This document shows positions 1 through 11,887 of a DNA stretch of 64,000 nucleotides, piece after piece. The notes below the pieces were generated by a model that was given only the letters and a program-made list of their open reading frames with translations, was not told where the DNA came from and ran no database searches. The position numbers and the translations under genes were made by a program. Numbering within the stretch: position 1 is the first letter of the stretch; the number at the start of each line of letters is the position of its first letter. The stretch spans positions 120,001 to 184,000 of the forward strand of contig JAODUP010001042.1 of NCBI GenBank assembly GCA_025642065.1, given 5' to 3'. This stretch comes from Paralvinella palmiformis. Lineage: Eukaryota; Annelida; Polychaeta; Terebellida; Alvinellidae.

Positions 1-860
1 ATGCCGATAAAGACAAGCTACAGTGTTTACATGTTGGTTTTTAAGAACCAGACACATTTTATAGTATGTTCTTGAAATGAAAATGTACAACAGAGTTTGA
101 TGCCATTGTATGATATTGATTTGTTTTAACATTTCTGAGAACAACATCCACCATAGAGCAAAGGAGCAAGTAATGCATTTGGCAAAGAGATAACCGATTA
201 GTGCAAACTGAGATTATTGTAAACAATATCAATGGAATTATTTGAATACATGGGACATATATATTTATTTAGTAACGAAATGCGTCCTATGTGGCGTGAT
301 TACAGCCATATAAGATCTATATAATGCATAGGATAATTAGAATATAGACAACCCCCCCCCCCCCACCACTCCGACCCCCTCTATAAATTGACCACTTTTT
401 AACATGCTTTAACATTTTATTTTTCTTCTATAACTCGACCACTTCCCAACTCCGTACTTCGACCTTTGACCTCCGTGTAATTCCCAACTTAGTCATCCTG
501 TATGTCTACCAGGAGCCAACAAATAGCCTTGTTTATGCTCACAAACGCATGCATTAACTTAATTGGCTACTTAGCATCCGACTGATGGCCAATCAGGATC
601 GTTTGGAGCTGGAGTTAAAACGATGATGTTACAAGGATAAGCCATGCACGATTGCTTGCTGTTACTAGCTTGGGCTTTACAATGTGAAGACAACACTTTT
701 AATAGCGGCAACATCTGAAGCAATGTTTCAACACATTTGTTTCCTCTCATGTTCATAGAACCAATAAACTGACAAATCATCATGTGTTATCTTTTGCCTT
801 ACATACGAAACCATATCTCTGGTATGATATGAAATGGTAAATCAAACACATTGTGTAATC
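1..860. other. AT-rich stretch, no gene recognised
   Basis: No family is recognised on either strand and the short open frames here are not protein-like. A poly-C run lies at 352-364. The stretch ends at the hexanucleotide-like repeat that begins near 866. Confidence 0.6.
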
Positions 861-865
861 ATGAA

Positions 866-1005
866 AGTAATCGCTGATTACGATTACATTTACAATATAA
901 TCGATTACGATTACTTTACATCTGGACCTGGCGATTACAATTACGATACTTGAGATCATAGGTTCGTGTACAATCGATTACGATTACCGATTATGATTAC
1001 GGCAA
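866..1005. repeat. Imperfect GATTAC/TAATCG repeat
   Basis: The words GATTACGATTAC, CGATTACGATTAC and GCGATTACAATTACG recur through about 140 bp with short spacers. This is a cryptic 6-bp tandem repeat with period slippage. It abuts the LINE fragment that starts near 1010. Confidence 0.75.
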
Positions 1006-1009
1006 TCCT

Positions 1010-1290
1010 GGCATGCACTATTATTATCATATCAGAAATATAGGGCTTATTCGTATGTGCATAAGTGATGAGATATGCTGGTCCTTAGTCCAAGTCCCTA
1101 TATGTTCACCTTATCTAAAGGATCTGATCCAAAGGATTAGACGATCAGATTGCAGCAGTCTGAATCGTGTTAGCTCATATCACTGTAAGGGAGGAAGAAA
1201 TTCCAAATGTTATCGCCAAGGTTGTGAAATATGTTGCCTGCTCATATTAAATTTGCAGGAATCAAAAACATATTTTATAAAATTTCAAAT
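1010..1290 (+). mobile_element. LINE ORF2 fragment, thumb region
   Basis: A 96-codon open frame (1013-1303) begins with residues like YHIRNIGLIR...SDEICWSLVQ. The same DNA words (GATGAGATATGC, then GTC-TTAGT) recur at 35.12-35.18 kb, and in weaker form at 10.06-10.12 kb inside a longer LINE. It reads as the part of a CR1/L2-like ORF2 just after the polymerase motifs. Frame is lost after about 70 residues. This is a small relic, not a gene. Confidence 0.5.
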
Positions 1291-1391
1291 AGCTGATTTA
1301 TAATATCTGACAAACAGCATGTTTATATATTATTATTATACCACTTTTGATACAGCTCATAAAACATATTTAGCTCAAAAGCAGTACACAA

Positions 1392-1397
<6 letters not shown>

Positions 1398-1452
<55 letters not shown>
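1398..1452. repeat. (TA)n microsatellite
   Basis: An uninterrupted run of TA dinucleotides separates the + strand LINE fragment from the - strand LINE to its right. Confidence 0.97.
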
Positions 1453-1454
<2 letters not shown>

Positions 1455-1489
1455 CTCGAAAGAGCCTTATTTAAAACCAGAGGTAAAAC

Positions 1490-2660
1490 ATATATTTAGA
1501 AAATAGTTAACATTTGAATGCGGGTGTACTTGTAATAAATCTCATTTATGCAGGCAACCAATTCCACAGGAATGGTGCAACTTTCACGAAAGACCATTCG
1601 CCGTAAGTAGCTGTTCTTTTCCTTGGAAATACAACTGAAGTGGACTTTCATAAGTCTAAATATATGTGAAGCTGTTAAATCTTCGCGTCTTTTTTTATGT
1701 ATGATGACTGTGTATTCCGAATGTATGCTGTCAGATCTTGCACTGAACATATGTAACTGGTCGCCAATATAGCCCCTTCAGAACTTGAGAGTTAGGTGGG
1801 CATCTTCAATTGCCCATCTTATTAACCACGCAGCTGTAGTTTGCACGCCTTGCTGTTTGTTGAGGATAGCCGTAAGGAGACAATATAGTAGACCATTGAA
1901 ATAATTAAGCCATAATATTACCACGGCTTTGAATAAACTAATCATGCTCCACCCAACTAATGTTTCTGTTCTGACCATATGCTGATCAGGTGACACAGTT
2001 CACTTGCTGAGCCAGGCTCATGTTTATGTCAAAGATCACTCCGAGTTTCTTCACTTCCGATCCTAATCACCTCCGATATTGATGCTGATGCTATCTCAAA
2101 CCTAACAGTTGTACTTAGATAACGGCATGATCATGTCAGTTTTGTTTCATTGTTAAGGTTGATCGTGTTATTCGTCATCCTAATATCAATGTCGATAAGG
2201 CAGAGTTAGATATGAATCACTGCTTCTTGTTTGGATGTGTGCTGTCCGAGGTTGAACGATAATTAGTTCAGAATGTAGTCGACGTATAACTGACACTCGC
2301 AAAATTCCTTTGTGCTTTCTACCACATGATGTATATCTTGGAACCAATTACTGATCTTTGGGGTATGTTGAAGAATAGTGAGGCCGGGATTGAGAGCTGT
2401 CCATTCATCGACATAGTGTTGTAGCGCTGATACGTATGGCTTGGACCAATTTAGTGCAATTCGAAATACCCTCCGAATCTACGAATAGGCATTTAGTAGT
2501 CCAATGTATCAATAGCCCCCAATATGTCCAACATAACAAGTATTATGAGAAGATCATGATCAAGTGACTTAGTTATGTGGTCCAGTACCGTTATATCAGC
2601 CGCGTCTGTGGAATATATCATTCGATACGAGGACTGGTATGCGTTGTGCAAATTATTAAA
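1490..2660 (-). mobile_element. Decayed CR1/L2-like LINE, reverse transcriptase to C-terminus
   Basis: Read on the - strand from 2660 down to 1490, the translation passes through typical LINE ORF2 stations in order. These are a pre-polymerase segment (YSTDAADITVLDHITKSLDH), a broken motif A (LVMLDILGAIDT), a damaged PQ-S-GP motif (NIPQRSVIG), a thumb entry (KKLGVIFDINMSLAQQVN), and a C-terminal stretch near 1.75-1.50 kb. Frame changes and stops are frequent. The endonuclease is absent, so the copy is 5' truncated. Its class matches the other CR1/L2/Crack-type elements in the window. It cannot be active. Confidence 0.75.
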
Positions 2661-2689
2661 CATTAAATGTATTTCCAGGCGAGCGTGGA

Positions 2690-3696
2690 CAACTTAGTTT
2701 GGTACATTTTGAAAGAAATGGAAGGTCTGGCTGTTAAACAGATGTGAAAAGTACGTCACTGACGTTGACGTAAACTTGTGGTGAATAATAGGCGAATGAG
2801 ACACTAAGTGAGTCGGGGAGTAAAATGATTTCTTCGGGCGGAATGTAATAGGGCCAGTTAGATAGTTAGTAAGTTTGTCACAGGTGAGTGACTGATTGAC
2901 AGAATGAATTATTGAGTGAGCCATTAATTATAGGAATGTGTAAGTGATTTAGTGATGGAATGAATAATTAATTGAAAGAGAACACCTTATTGAGAGTATG
3001 ATAAATGATTGAGTGGGTGGTATGTTTATCATCATCGGTTGTCGAATACGAGTAATTTGACTGAGTGAATGAATGAATTAATGAATGAGCTATTGATTGA
3101 GTGAATGTTTGAGTAATTATACGATTTTGCGATTAAAAGAATAATTAAGTATGAATATATAGATAATATATAGATATGCTTAAATTATACAACAAATGTC
3201 AACATTTTATAACAAAAGTAAAACATTCCTGGGCATGAGTCGTCTTGGAAACAAATTTAATTGGGTAGCAGTAGTGTAAAGTTCCATCACCAGATATTCT
3301 ATCCGTCCCACAATCTCCAGGGTATATATTTCAATCTGTTTGGTGTATTATAAGAAAGGTAACCCACAATTGTTGTATAATTTAATTTAATTGACAAATT
3401 AATTGACACAGACAATAAGAAATTAGACCTTTAGTTGATACATATCTGGTTATGTATCATTGTTGTTGACAATTGGGTTTGTATTCGATGATAAGTGAAA
3501 TTGGCGATTATATTTTGATTTACCAATTAATTGATTGAAATAATATCATGAATAAGTGACTCTATGAAATATTCAGTGAAAGACATCATAAGTGATTTGA
3601 GTTAGTATGGTATATGTCTGTACGTGTGTGTGTGTATGCGTATTTTGGGGAATAAAAGTGTGTATGCAAATGCATCGATAGCTGAGTGTGTTAATA
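2690..3696. other. Degenerate TGAG/TGAA-rich spacer
   Basis: There is no coding signal. From about 2880 to 3120 the DNA is rich in decayed tetranucleotide words (GAATGAAT, TGAGTGAG, TGATTGAG), as if an old TGAG array had diverged. The remainder is AT-rich and unassigned. The spacer runs into the intact TGAG array on its right. Confidence 0.55.
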
Positions 3697-5105
3697 AATG
3701 AATTGTTGAGTGAGTGAGTGAGTGAGTGAATGAAACAGTGGGTGGGTTGGTTGTTAAGTGAGTGAGTGGGGAGTGGGTTGGTGGATGGGTGAGTGAGTGA
3801 GTGAGTGAGTGAGTGAGTGAGTGAGTGAGTGAGTGAGTGAGTGAGTGAGTGAGTGAGTGAGTGAGTGAGTGGGTTGGTTGTTAAGTGAGTGAGTGGGGGG
3901 TGGTTGGTTGGATGGGTGAGCGAGTGAGCAGTGAGCAGTGAGCGAGTGAGCGAGTAGCGAGTGTTGAGGAGTGAGTGGTGGTGGTGGTGGGCAAACTGCG
4001 AGTGAGTGAGTGATGAGTGAGTGGCAGCTACGAGTGAGTGAGTGGGTTGGTGAGTGATTGTGATGTGAGGGGGATGTAGTTTTAGGGAGTGGTGGTGGTG
4101 GTGGTGGTGGTGGTATGGTGGTGGTGGTGGTGGTGGTGGTGGTGGTGAGTGTGTGAGTGAGTGAGTGGAGTGAGTGAGTGAGTTGGTGGTTGGTTGTTAA
4201 GTGAGTGAGTGGGGGTGGGTTGTTGGATGGTGAGCAGTGAGCGAGTGAGCGAGTGACAGTGAGGACAGTGGAGTGAGTGAGTGGTGATGAGTGAGTGGGC
4301 GAGCTGCGAGTGGTGAGTGAGTGAGTGAGTGGGCGAGCTGCAGTGATGAGTGGGTTGGTGGGTTGAGTGAGTGAGTGATAGTGATAGTGATTGTGATTGA
4401 GTGAGTGGTGAGTGAGTAGTTGAGTGAGTGATGTGAGTGAGTGAGTGAGTGAGTGAGTATGGTGATAGTTGATGAGTGATGATGAGTGAGTGGGTTATGA
4501 GTGAGTGAGTGAGTGAGTGAGTGAGTGAGTGGTGGTGAGTTGAGTGAGTGAGTGGTGGTGAGTGGTGGTGGTGGTGAGTGGTGGTGGTGGTGGTGGTGAG
4601 TGAGTGAGTGGTGGTGGTGGTGGTGGTGAGTGAGTTGGTTGTTAAGTGAGTGAGTGGGGTGGTGGTTGTTGGATGGTGACGATGACGATGAGCGAGTAGT
4701 GAGTGAGTGGTGAATGAGTGAGTGAGGATGGATGAGTGAGTGGTGGTGGTGAGTGAGTGAGTGGGGAGTAGCGAGTGAGTGGAGTGGGTTGGTGAGTGAG
4801 TGAGTGGTGGTGGTGGTGAGTGGTGAGTGGTGGTGGTGGTTGGTGGTGGTGAGTGGTGAGGGTGGTGAGTGAGTGGTGGTGGTGAGTGGTGAGTGGTGGT
4901 GGTGGTGGTGAGTGGTGGTGGTGGTGAGTGAGTGAGTGAGTGGTGGTGGTGGTAGTGAGTGATGAGTGAGTGAGTGAGTGAGTGAGTGAGTGAGTGAGTG
5001 AGTGAGTGAGTGAGTGAGTGAGTGAGTGAGTGAGTGAGTGAGTGGTGGTGAGTGAGTGAGTGAGTAGTGAGTGAGTGAGTGAGTGAGTGAGTGAGTGAGT
5101 GAGTG
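3697..5105. repeat. TGAG/GGT tetranucleotide array with internal longer period
   Basis: About 1.4 kb of (TGAG)n is mixed with (GGT)n, GCGAG and GCAG variants. A longer motif, GGTTGGTTGTTAAGTGAGTG, recurs near 3744, 3871, 4190 and 4633. Copies of a TGAG-GGTTGG-GGATGG module have therefore themselves been duplicated. Single-base gains and losses are frequent, which may be real decay or long-read error. The - strand translates as Thr-His-Ser-Leu runs and is not a protein. Confidence 0.95.
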
Positions 5106-5980
5106 GATACATAAAAGAGTCAGTTATGAGATCATAAAACAAGTAAGTAGAATAATACATTATGACAAATGTGACAGCGTGATTGAGTCAGTGAGTATAC
5201 GAGTTTTGTGTTTAGTATCAGTGTTTGTCCATGATGGATGGTGTGACTTATTGGATATTTATCAATAAAATGATGATTTCTATAGTCTTCTATGGCAAAC
5301 ACTTCCCACACATAAGGACACCACTTTGGTTTCATTCTTGTTTTGTAATAGAAGTAACATTTATGACGTCCATATCAGTATCGATGCAAACATAATACTA
5401 ATAGAGCTGAAACAGATGGCACGCGAATACATTATACATATACAGGCGAAAGTCATTAATGTAATGCGATTAGAAATGGAGAATCGCCATCCAGCACAAT
5501 GATCACCATGGCAGACCATTCAAATAATTGTTGAGGGCGATAAATGGCGCCGTGACATTGGCAAAAGGGTCGATCGATCCAGTGACTTGTTTATAGTTCT
5601 AATCAGTGTCGTGTTTCCATTCATATTTGACTTTAATATCTAATTGCGATAGTTAAGCTAGTTAATAGTCTACCAAATTTTCACTTACCCCAGCAATCAC
5701 ATTTTAATTCATTTGATATCCATAATTAAACAAGCAACCGAACTCCTTATAACTATCGTTGCTAAAAATATTAGGTGAATAGTCGAATTGAATGCTTTTC
5801 TAAATCTCTCCACAAAACAATCATACTGTGTTCTGATAGAGTAAAACATGTTACTTCAGGTATTGTGAAAACTTCTTTGAGAAAACTGCCGTCCCATAAC
5901 CTTATTCAAATATAAATTATTATGGGAGAGTCAGAGTGTAAATAAGTTAATCATACAAATATCTAATTGAATGTATTCCA
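5106..5980 (+). repeat. Block P4, copy 1
   Basis: The block begins with the P4 opening words (CATAAAAGAGTCAGTTATGA, then TTTGTCCATGATGGATGGTG). It continues through the GATAAATGGCGCCGTGACATT and GATCGATCCAGTGACTTG landmarks to the P4/P5 core near 5610-5710. The same sequence of landmarks is found at 12.4, 21.6, 39.5 and 47.7 kb. The divergence looks old. No coding potential is seen. Confidence 0.8.
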
Positions 5981-5984
5981 TTTC

Positions 5985-6260
5985 ACTAATGCGTTGACAA
6001 TTTTGTTTTAATAAAGTCAAAAATTATTTGATAGCCAGATGTAAAGCGAAGGGGTAAGTTGATGTTTAGTGTGAATATGTCACATGGAGTCCTTTAGATT
6101 AAGTTAACCCAAATAGTTATTCTTATTCATATCGAAACATGACATCTAGTCAAAATATTCACGATAATCAGCAGCCTCTAAATATTCTTCTTTTAATTCA
6201 GCTATTAACATCAAATCTATTTTTCTACTTTGGTGTATTTTGCAATAATAGTAAAAGCAA
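5985..6260 (+). repeat. Block P5, copy 1
   Basis: The landmark run CAAATAGTTATTCTTATTC, then GACATCTAGTCAAAATATTC, lies at about 6108-6170. It matches 13.60 and 40.57 kb. It also resembles the core of P4 (TATTTAGTC-GAATAGT...GTTAACAACC), so P5 is a diverged sister of the P4 core about 500 bp downstream of it. Confidence 0.7.
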
Positions 6261-6994
6261 TCTTGAAATGTTCTAAAAATTAATTAACATATAGTATTTT
6301 TTGCATTATGTTATAGTATAATAGATTACAAAAAGTGTAAAAGGTATTTATTTTCACGAATGTATTATTTTTTTATATGTTGCTATTTTAAGTTTTAACA
6401 AGATCTGCATCAGAATATTTAATCTGTGTGAAACAATAACTTGTACAGCAGATTTGTTATTACCAAAATATAATCAGATATACTCAGATACAAACATTTT
6501 ATTTACATGGCAGCTTTTTTTTATTCAAGGGAAGTGTATTTACATAAGACACCCCAAAGGTCACCAATAATTTCATTGGACCTTTTCCAATCACAAAAAT
6601 AATGCTTACAGAACAATTTCAACATCAGCTTTCGGTTGAGGTTTTGATATCGATAACTGCACTATTGTTGTATTATCATTGTCTTGGAAGAAATAAAGAG
6701 CGAGACTAATGTTTCAGCTTCATTATCAACATATCAAATATTTGATATGGCGATATTGAAGCTTACATAGATCATATATTATTTCAAGTCTCCATTATGA
6801 CATATACTGTTTCATGTCCGTGTTATAGATAGTAATAATCAAATTGGGAATAAAATATTAGCTCAATAAATATTGTTGTCATTCGAGTAACGTGTTAATA
6901 AATAGCCAGTTAGTTTGTGATGAAGACGCATTCGCACATGCACATAAAGTTATCAGGGAATGTATAACTTTATTAACGCGAGTGGGCGAGTGAG
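6261..6994. other. AT-rich spacer between P5 and P7
   Basis: No gene, LINE motif or tandem repeat is recognised here. The base composition is strongly AT-rich. Confidence 0.5.
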
Positions 6995-7560
6995 TCAGTC
7001 AGTCATGCAGTCAATGTAATAGTTATCTTTAGCTCTGGATTCATTTGAGGCTGGCGGCAAAAACAAGATTTTTCCCAATGGAAATCGGAGTATTAGGCCG
7101 AAGCAAATCATTAATAAAATATTCCGCAACCAGGTAACTGTGGATTCATTCCCAGAATACAGGAGTGTGCTGTACAGTGTGAAACTACTGCTCCTATTAG
7201 TATCTTTCACCTTATTTGGGAATACCGAAGGTATTTTAGATTGTTATCTTATTTTAGTCTTCACTGTCCCTATCTTAATGTACACATATATCTCAAAATG
7301 GTCAAATATTAAATACCATTCAACTACACCTGAGCAACGGTCATGCTACATATTTCCCACTTCACTTCTGGGTACGAAATACCTTGTAGACTATCCAGTA
7401 AGAGGACGGTGTGGCACAGCGCCCTATATTTTTAGCTATATAGATATTAATCAGAGTAGTCACAGTAGTCATCACTTCTTGGATTACACATTATTACTAC
7501 CTGAGCCAGTGCGACGTAGGTGATTTTCTGATTTCAACAAGATGAGTGCACCACATGGAT
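6995..7560 (+). repeat. Block P7, copy 1
   Basis: After GTCAGTCAGTCA words, the block shows the P7 landmarks in order: TTATCTTTAGCTCTGGATTCA, TTTCACCTTATTTGGGAATAC, the GGTACGAAATACCTTGTAGAC stretch, and a TTTCAACAAG end. The same order is seen at 14.9, 16.5, 23.35 and 63.5 kb. A 127-codon frame (7140-7523) is open only in this copy, so I do not regard it as a gene. Confidence 0.8.
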
Positions 7561-8365
7561 ATCCATCACACTGAGTTTCTTTTCTTCTGTCAGTACTAAC
7601 TTGTACCCACAACAAATGATATATTTAAGCGTGGTTATTCTTTCTGTTTTTGAATATAAAAAGACTTAACTACATCAGTAAAATAATTCGGTCATCTTGC
7701 TTCACCTCTCATTCACAAATCTTCATATTCCGTCATATCATCTAGTAACTCCAGTTTGCTAATAAAATTGGAATTGGACAACACACCGCGCGCGCGCGCG
7801 CGCGCGCATACAGAAATAGATACGCAAATACATGCGCGCACAGATACATACACATACTAAAATACAGAAATACAGAAATAGATACGCAAATACATGCGCG
7901 CACAGATACATACACATACTAAAATACAGAGAGAGAAGGGGATAAATATTTACTTTTCATATAATTACGGACATAGCGTAGATAGGATTTAGTGTAGCTA
8001 GGATTTAGTGTAGATAGGATTAAGTGTAGATAGGATTTAATGAAAGTCTTGTTTGGACAAGCGAATTATTCAACTGATCGAATTCGTCATTGGCTTTATC
8101 AAAGGACATAATTTTTATGAACTTCGAGTTATATACCAATATATAAACACGATCTTGGGAAATGTCATCATTTGAAACTCAGTCGTGGGCAGTTTAACAA
8201 ACTTTAAATGAATAACTTTATTAATAATTTCAATGTATTGGTTATAAAGTCAGCTTATAAACATAACCAGTTTGATAATGTACAGAGTATCTAAAACATG
8301 ATATTTTAAAAGAAATTCTTTATGTGTTCGATTGGAGTAGACAATTAAACGCTCGCATGCGCGTT
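7561..8365. repeat. Spacer with (CG)n and two short tandem repeats
   Basis: Three features stand out in an otherwise unassigned spacer. There is a pure (CG)n run at 7787-7807. A 62-bp unit follows at 7811-7934, repeated twice almost without change, itself containing ATGCGCGCACAGATACATAC. A 16-bp unit (TAGATAGGATTTAGTG) is repeated four times at 7979-8042. The CG run beside alternating purine-pyrimidine DNA could adopt Z-form. Confidence 0.85.
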
Positions 8366-8366
8366 A

Positions 8367-8410
8367 GTGTGTGTGTGTGTATGTGTGTGTGTGTATGTGT
8401 GTGTGTGTGG
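8367..8410. repeat. (GT)n microsatellite
   Basis: A GT run with a few AT steps marks the left side of P3 copy A, as similar runs do for other P3 copies. Confidence 0.95.
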
Positions 8411-8464
8411 CTGGGTGCGTGCCTGCCTGTGTGTGTGCGTGCATATGTGTTTGTCTGTTTTGGG

Positions 8465-9250
8465 ATATATATATGGTGGCACTATCACTGGTATCAAAAT
8501 TTATAAATCCTTTCAAACTTATACCTCTATTGATCTATACAAAATTACATCAATACATAGTTGAATTTAGGCATACAAAAAAGTACACATCTATGCATAC
8601 GTAGACCTATATACGTTTAAGCTACTCATGAGCCGGTGGGGAGCAGATAATCTGATTTTCGTACGTTCCAAATAAGTCACGCCCACAGGGAAGCTGTTGA
8701 TGTAGGCTACGCACAAAAAGCGGAAGCACAATTTAAACTGTACCATTTGACACCACAGTTCGCAGTTAACTAGACCTGCATGTCGTTTAATAGTAGGTCA
8801 ACAAATATACAAGATACAAATTTTAACGCCACAGTTTACAATTAGCAGTAGTTTGCTGTCACTCAGAGCTAACCTAAAGATAAGAACATTTCGAAATTAC
8901 AGATGCTGAGCTAAAGCTGCTGCTGAGTTAAACAAATACAACTTATATCAACAATGCTGACAGAGGTCCGATAGGTTCAGCGTCGCCAAGTTGTTACCTA
9001 TCAAGGTGAAAATGTGTGCCTTTCATGAACTCTCGGCGCCCTAACCAACATGATAGTTTCAGTTGAACGCGAAGGTTTTACCCGGTCGGAATGAGTATGT
9101 TTGCTTCTATGAGCTCTCGGCGCACTGAGCAACACAACAGTTTCGGTTGAACATATAAGGACGTAGTTACGTGTACACAAGTAATTTGACTTGGACCCAG
9201 TCAGTGCCCGCTTGGCTTTTTTAGAAATGTGTTGATCACCTACTGCCACT
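8465..9250 (+). repeat. Block P3, copy A
   Basis: The order of landmarks is CTACTCATGAGCCGGTGG, AAGTCACGCCCACAGGGAAG, CAAAAAGCGGAAGCAC, a CACCACAGTTCGCAGTTAAC stretch, and then GGCGTCGCCAAGTTGTT with GCGTCG. The promoter-like part is duplicated in tandem: a TGCCTTTCATGAACTCTCGG unit at about 9015 recurs at about 9101 with a period near 86 bp. The right half seen in copies D and E is missing because a LINE starts at about 9255. Confidence 0.8.
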
Positions 9251-9254
9251 GATA

Positions 9255-10725
9255 ACCATTATCAACGGGTCAATGGCTGAGTCTGTGATGCCGCCGTGTT
9301 TTGAAACGGGCCACCGTAACCCCGCTGCTTAAGAAATATGGATTGGATATGTAGAATAATCGTACTATTTCTAACCGTTCTTCCATATCCCAACTTATTG
9401 AAAACGTAGTAGCATGGCTTATATGAGAGGATGTCTAACACGATTATCTCCACGACAGTTACCAGTCCACGTATCGTAAGGGTATTCAACAGAAACTATT
9501 CTCTTGCCAGAGGATAGTGACATTGCTGAAGCTCTTGATGAAGGAACTATCTCACCGTTAGTATTGCTTGATCTGTCTGCGGGTTTTGATGTAATCGTTC
9601 ATCCCATACTATCGAAGCGCTTAGAATGTCCCTAAGCATCAAGAAAAAGGGTCGTAACTTGGTTAAAATGGTACCTCGCCGATTGAATTCTCTGTGTTTT
9701 AGCCGCGGATAAATATTCATCAGACATAGGTCTTCATTGTGGAATATCATAGATTTTAGCTTTAGGACCAAGAATTACTGAGGACTACTAAAATAGTTGT
9801 TGAAATTGTTAAATGATACACCATTTAATATCATTGTTAAACTGATGATATTCAAGTTTATACGACGTTAAGGTCACGTGATAAATGGGATTATATCTTT
9901 AACAACAACATACTGCAACTAAATAAAGATAAGACCAAATTCATTGTTTTCTAACCTATACAAGATGTGAAGAAAGCACAGAAGTAGGATCCGGTCTATG
10001 AGAAAGCTAGGACTTAATTTGGATAATACAATATATATGTAAATCCTGGTGTTATTAAACAAGACATATAGGACTTATTCGTAAGTACCTAAATCATGAA
10101 AATCTAAGTATTTAGTCCAAACACTTATACTTTCTGGACTAGCCTTTGGTAATGTATTGTTATGTAATGTCCTCTCTCTGACAAACCGCTGAGAGCGAAT
10201 ACAAAACTGAGCTGCGCAGCTGGTGATAAACACTCGCAAAGGGGACCAATTAACGCAAGTTTCGTTCCAGCTTCTCTGGCTTCGTGTACGTTTCAGATAA
10301 TTGTGCAATATCCTATTTCACACATTCAAATAACTGAATGCAACAACTCCACTAAACATAATCCATCTGCTCTAAACCAAAATATATACCAGTAATAGCT
10401 GCTGCGAATTGAGCTTTGTTCATTTTTAAGGGTACGAAAGTGCGACCCAGCAATGGCTGGAGAGACGTCTTTCCGAGGATCAGCTCCTAGGCTGTGGAAT
10501 AAGTTCCAAAATTATATTAAACTTGCAACAAGTAAAACAATATTTTGTTATATTCTTAAAACCCACTTATTTAAATTAAACTACTTATCACATTTAAGCA
10601 GTCTATTTATATATAATACCTTAGAGCAATTCAAGATGAATAAACTATTATATAACATATTATTATTATTACTATTATTATTATTATCATTATTATTTAT
10701 TTATTTATTTATTTCCCCAAACTAG
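9255..10725 (+). mobile_element. CR1/L2-like LINE, ORF2 polymerase to 3' tail (family F1, copy 1)
   Basis: The + strand translation gives a pre-polymerase segment (SISQLIENVVAWL), motif A as LVLLDLSAGFDVIV at 9558-9599, a switch of frame into KKGRNLVKMV, a KDKTKFIVF segment near 9930, the thumb region near 10.06-10.3 kb, and the C-terminal signature SFRGSAPRLWNKFQNYIKLA from 10465. The end is KTHLFKLNYL, followed by an (ATT)n-type tail at 10660-10710. ORF1 and the endonuclease are absent, and no complete polymerase domain remains. Its 3' half and right flank are duplicated at 19.15-20.07 kb. Confidence 0.8.
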
Positions 10726-11640
10726 TAATGCTCATAGAAACTGACTGTTTTATTATAAAAAGCTTTTGTGTTAAATAATGAGTTCAATTGTGCTAAAAGT
10801 GAAATATAGAGATAATGTTTAGAAATAACGCTGTTGTTATATCATTCAGTGTACCTCTTAATTAGTAATCAAATAGTTCAAAGCCCCAATTGGAATGGAG
10901 GTAAGTGAATAAATGCAAATAATTATCCCTATCTATATCACCATGCACCCCTGTTTTCTCACTCAAACCATCCATCAATCAATCGAACGATCTGTTCCCC
11001 TTTTTGTGTATGAGCCAAATCTTTGTGATGCCAGATTATTCCCGTAATGGGAAACGATGGTGAACGTCACTGGCCATTTAACATTACCGCAACTCGTTTG
11101 ATATGTGTAGTATTCACGGTCTACACTATTTCATTCAAGGACAAATCAATTCTAATGGGTGTTTATTGTTCTAATCATAGTAAGACTAAATAGTTATTGT
11201 CATCATATCTGGCCGGATATCGACTCGAAATAGTCATGATCATCAACCGACCATGACCTTTCCATTTTAACTAGTTGTCTCAGTATGGATTACAAGGACT
11301 TAGATTATCCGGGTTTTAACAAGCTCAGTAAATGTAAATGTAATCCACAAACTGAGTATCTGGTTTGCAATATATTCAATGGTATTTCGGTAAATTGACT
11401 TTGGGTAATGTATGTGTGCGTTTTTTGTATATTGATTTGTATTTTCTCCGCATTCAATTATGAAGACATCCATATAGTTGAGTAACTTAAGTCTTGATCG
11501 CCTTCATTATTATCAAATATCAGATATAGTATAGATGGTGTAAGAGAATGGATGAACTGGTGATCTACCAAGCGAGTAAATATTTAAATGGATATGTAGG
11601 TGAAATGTATTAATATAATAATGTTATCAATAGCATATCA
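10726..11640 (+). repeat. Block P6-head plus P2, left copy of the segmental duplication
   Basis: This pairs with 19,786-20,850. Shared runs include the TTAAATAATGAG words at 10.77 kb, CACCATGCACCCCTGTTTTC at 10.94 kb and CATCAACCGACCATGACC at 11.24 kb, plus CTCAGTATGGATTACAAGGA and the GGTGTAAGAGAATGGA stretch at 11.53 kb. The GTTGTTATATCATTCAGTGT part resembles the head of P6 at 13.93 and 40.91 kb. The CATCAACCGACCATGAC part is the P2 core, also seen at 36.2 and 60.8 kb. Confidence 0.85.
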
Positions 11641-11824
11641 CTAAGTTGATGCTCAATTATGATTATGATGATACAAGTTTTGATCAAAATAGAAAATGGG
11701 TGTTTACTACGTATGAGATTTATTAAAATTTTCTCTATACACATCATACAATCAGTGTCGGAGTCACCCAGAGTCTTTTGGATCGGTGTGGTCTGATGTG
11801 GTGCCTGTGACTGTGTGCGAGTGA

Positions 11825-11835
11825 GTGTGTGTGTA

Positions 11836-11883
<48 letters not shown>
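11825..11883. repeat. (GT)n-(TA)n microsatellite
   Basis: A short GT run passes into a long TA run that ends exactly where P3 copy B begins (TAGTGGCACTGGCTC). Confidence 0.95.

Positions 11884-11887
<4 letters not shown>

Noticed and set aside
3697..5105. CRISPR-like array
   Set aside because: The repeats are contiguous tetranucleotides without unique spacers, in a eukaryotic context.
7140..7523. 127-codon + strand frame
   Set aside because: It lies in block P7. The other four P7 copies break the frame and no protein family is recognised.
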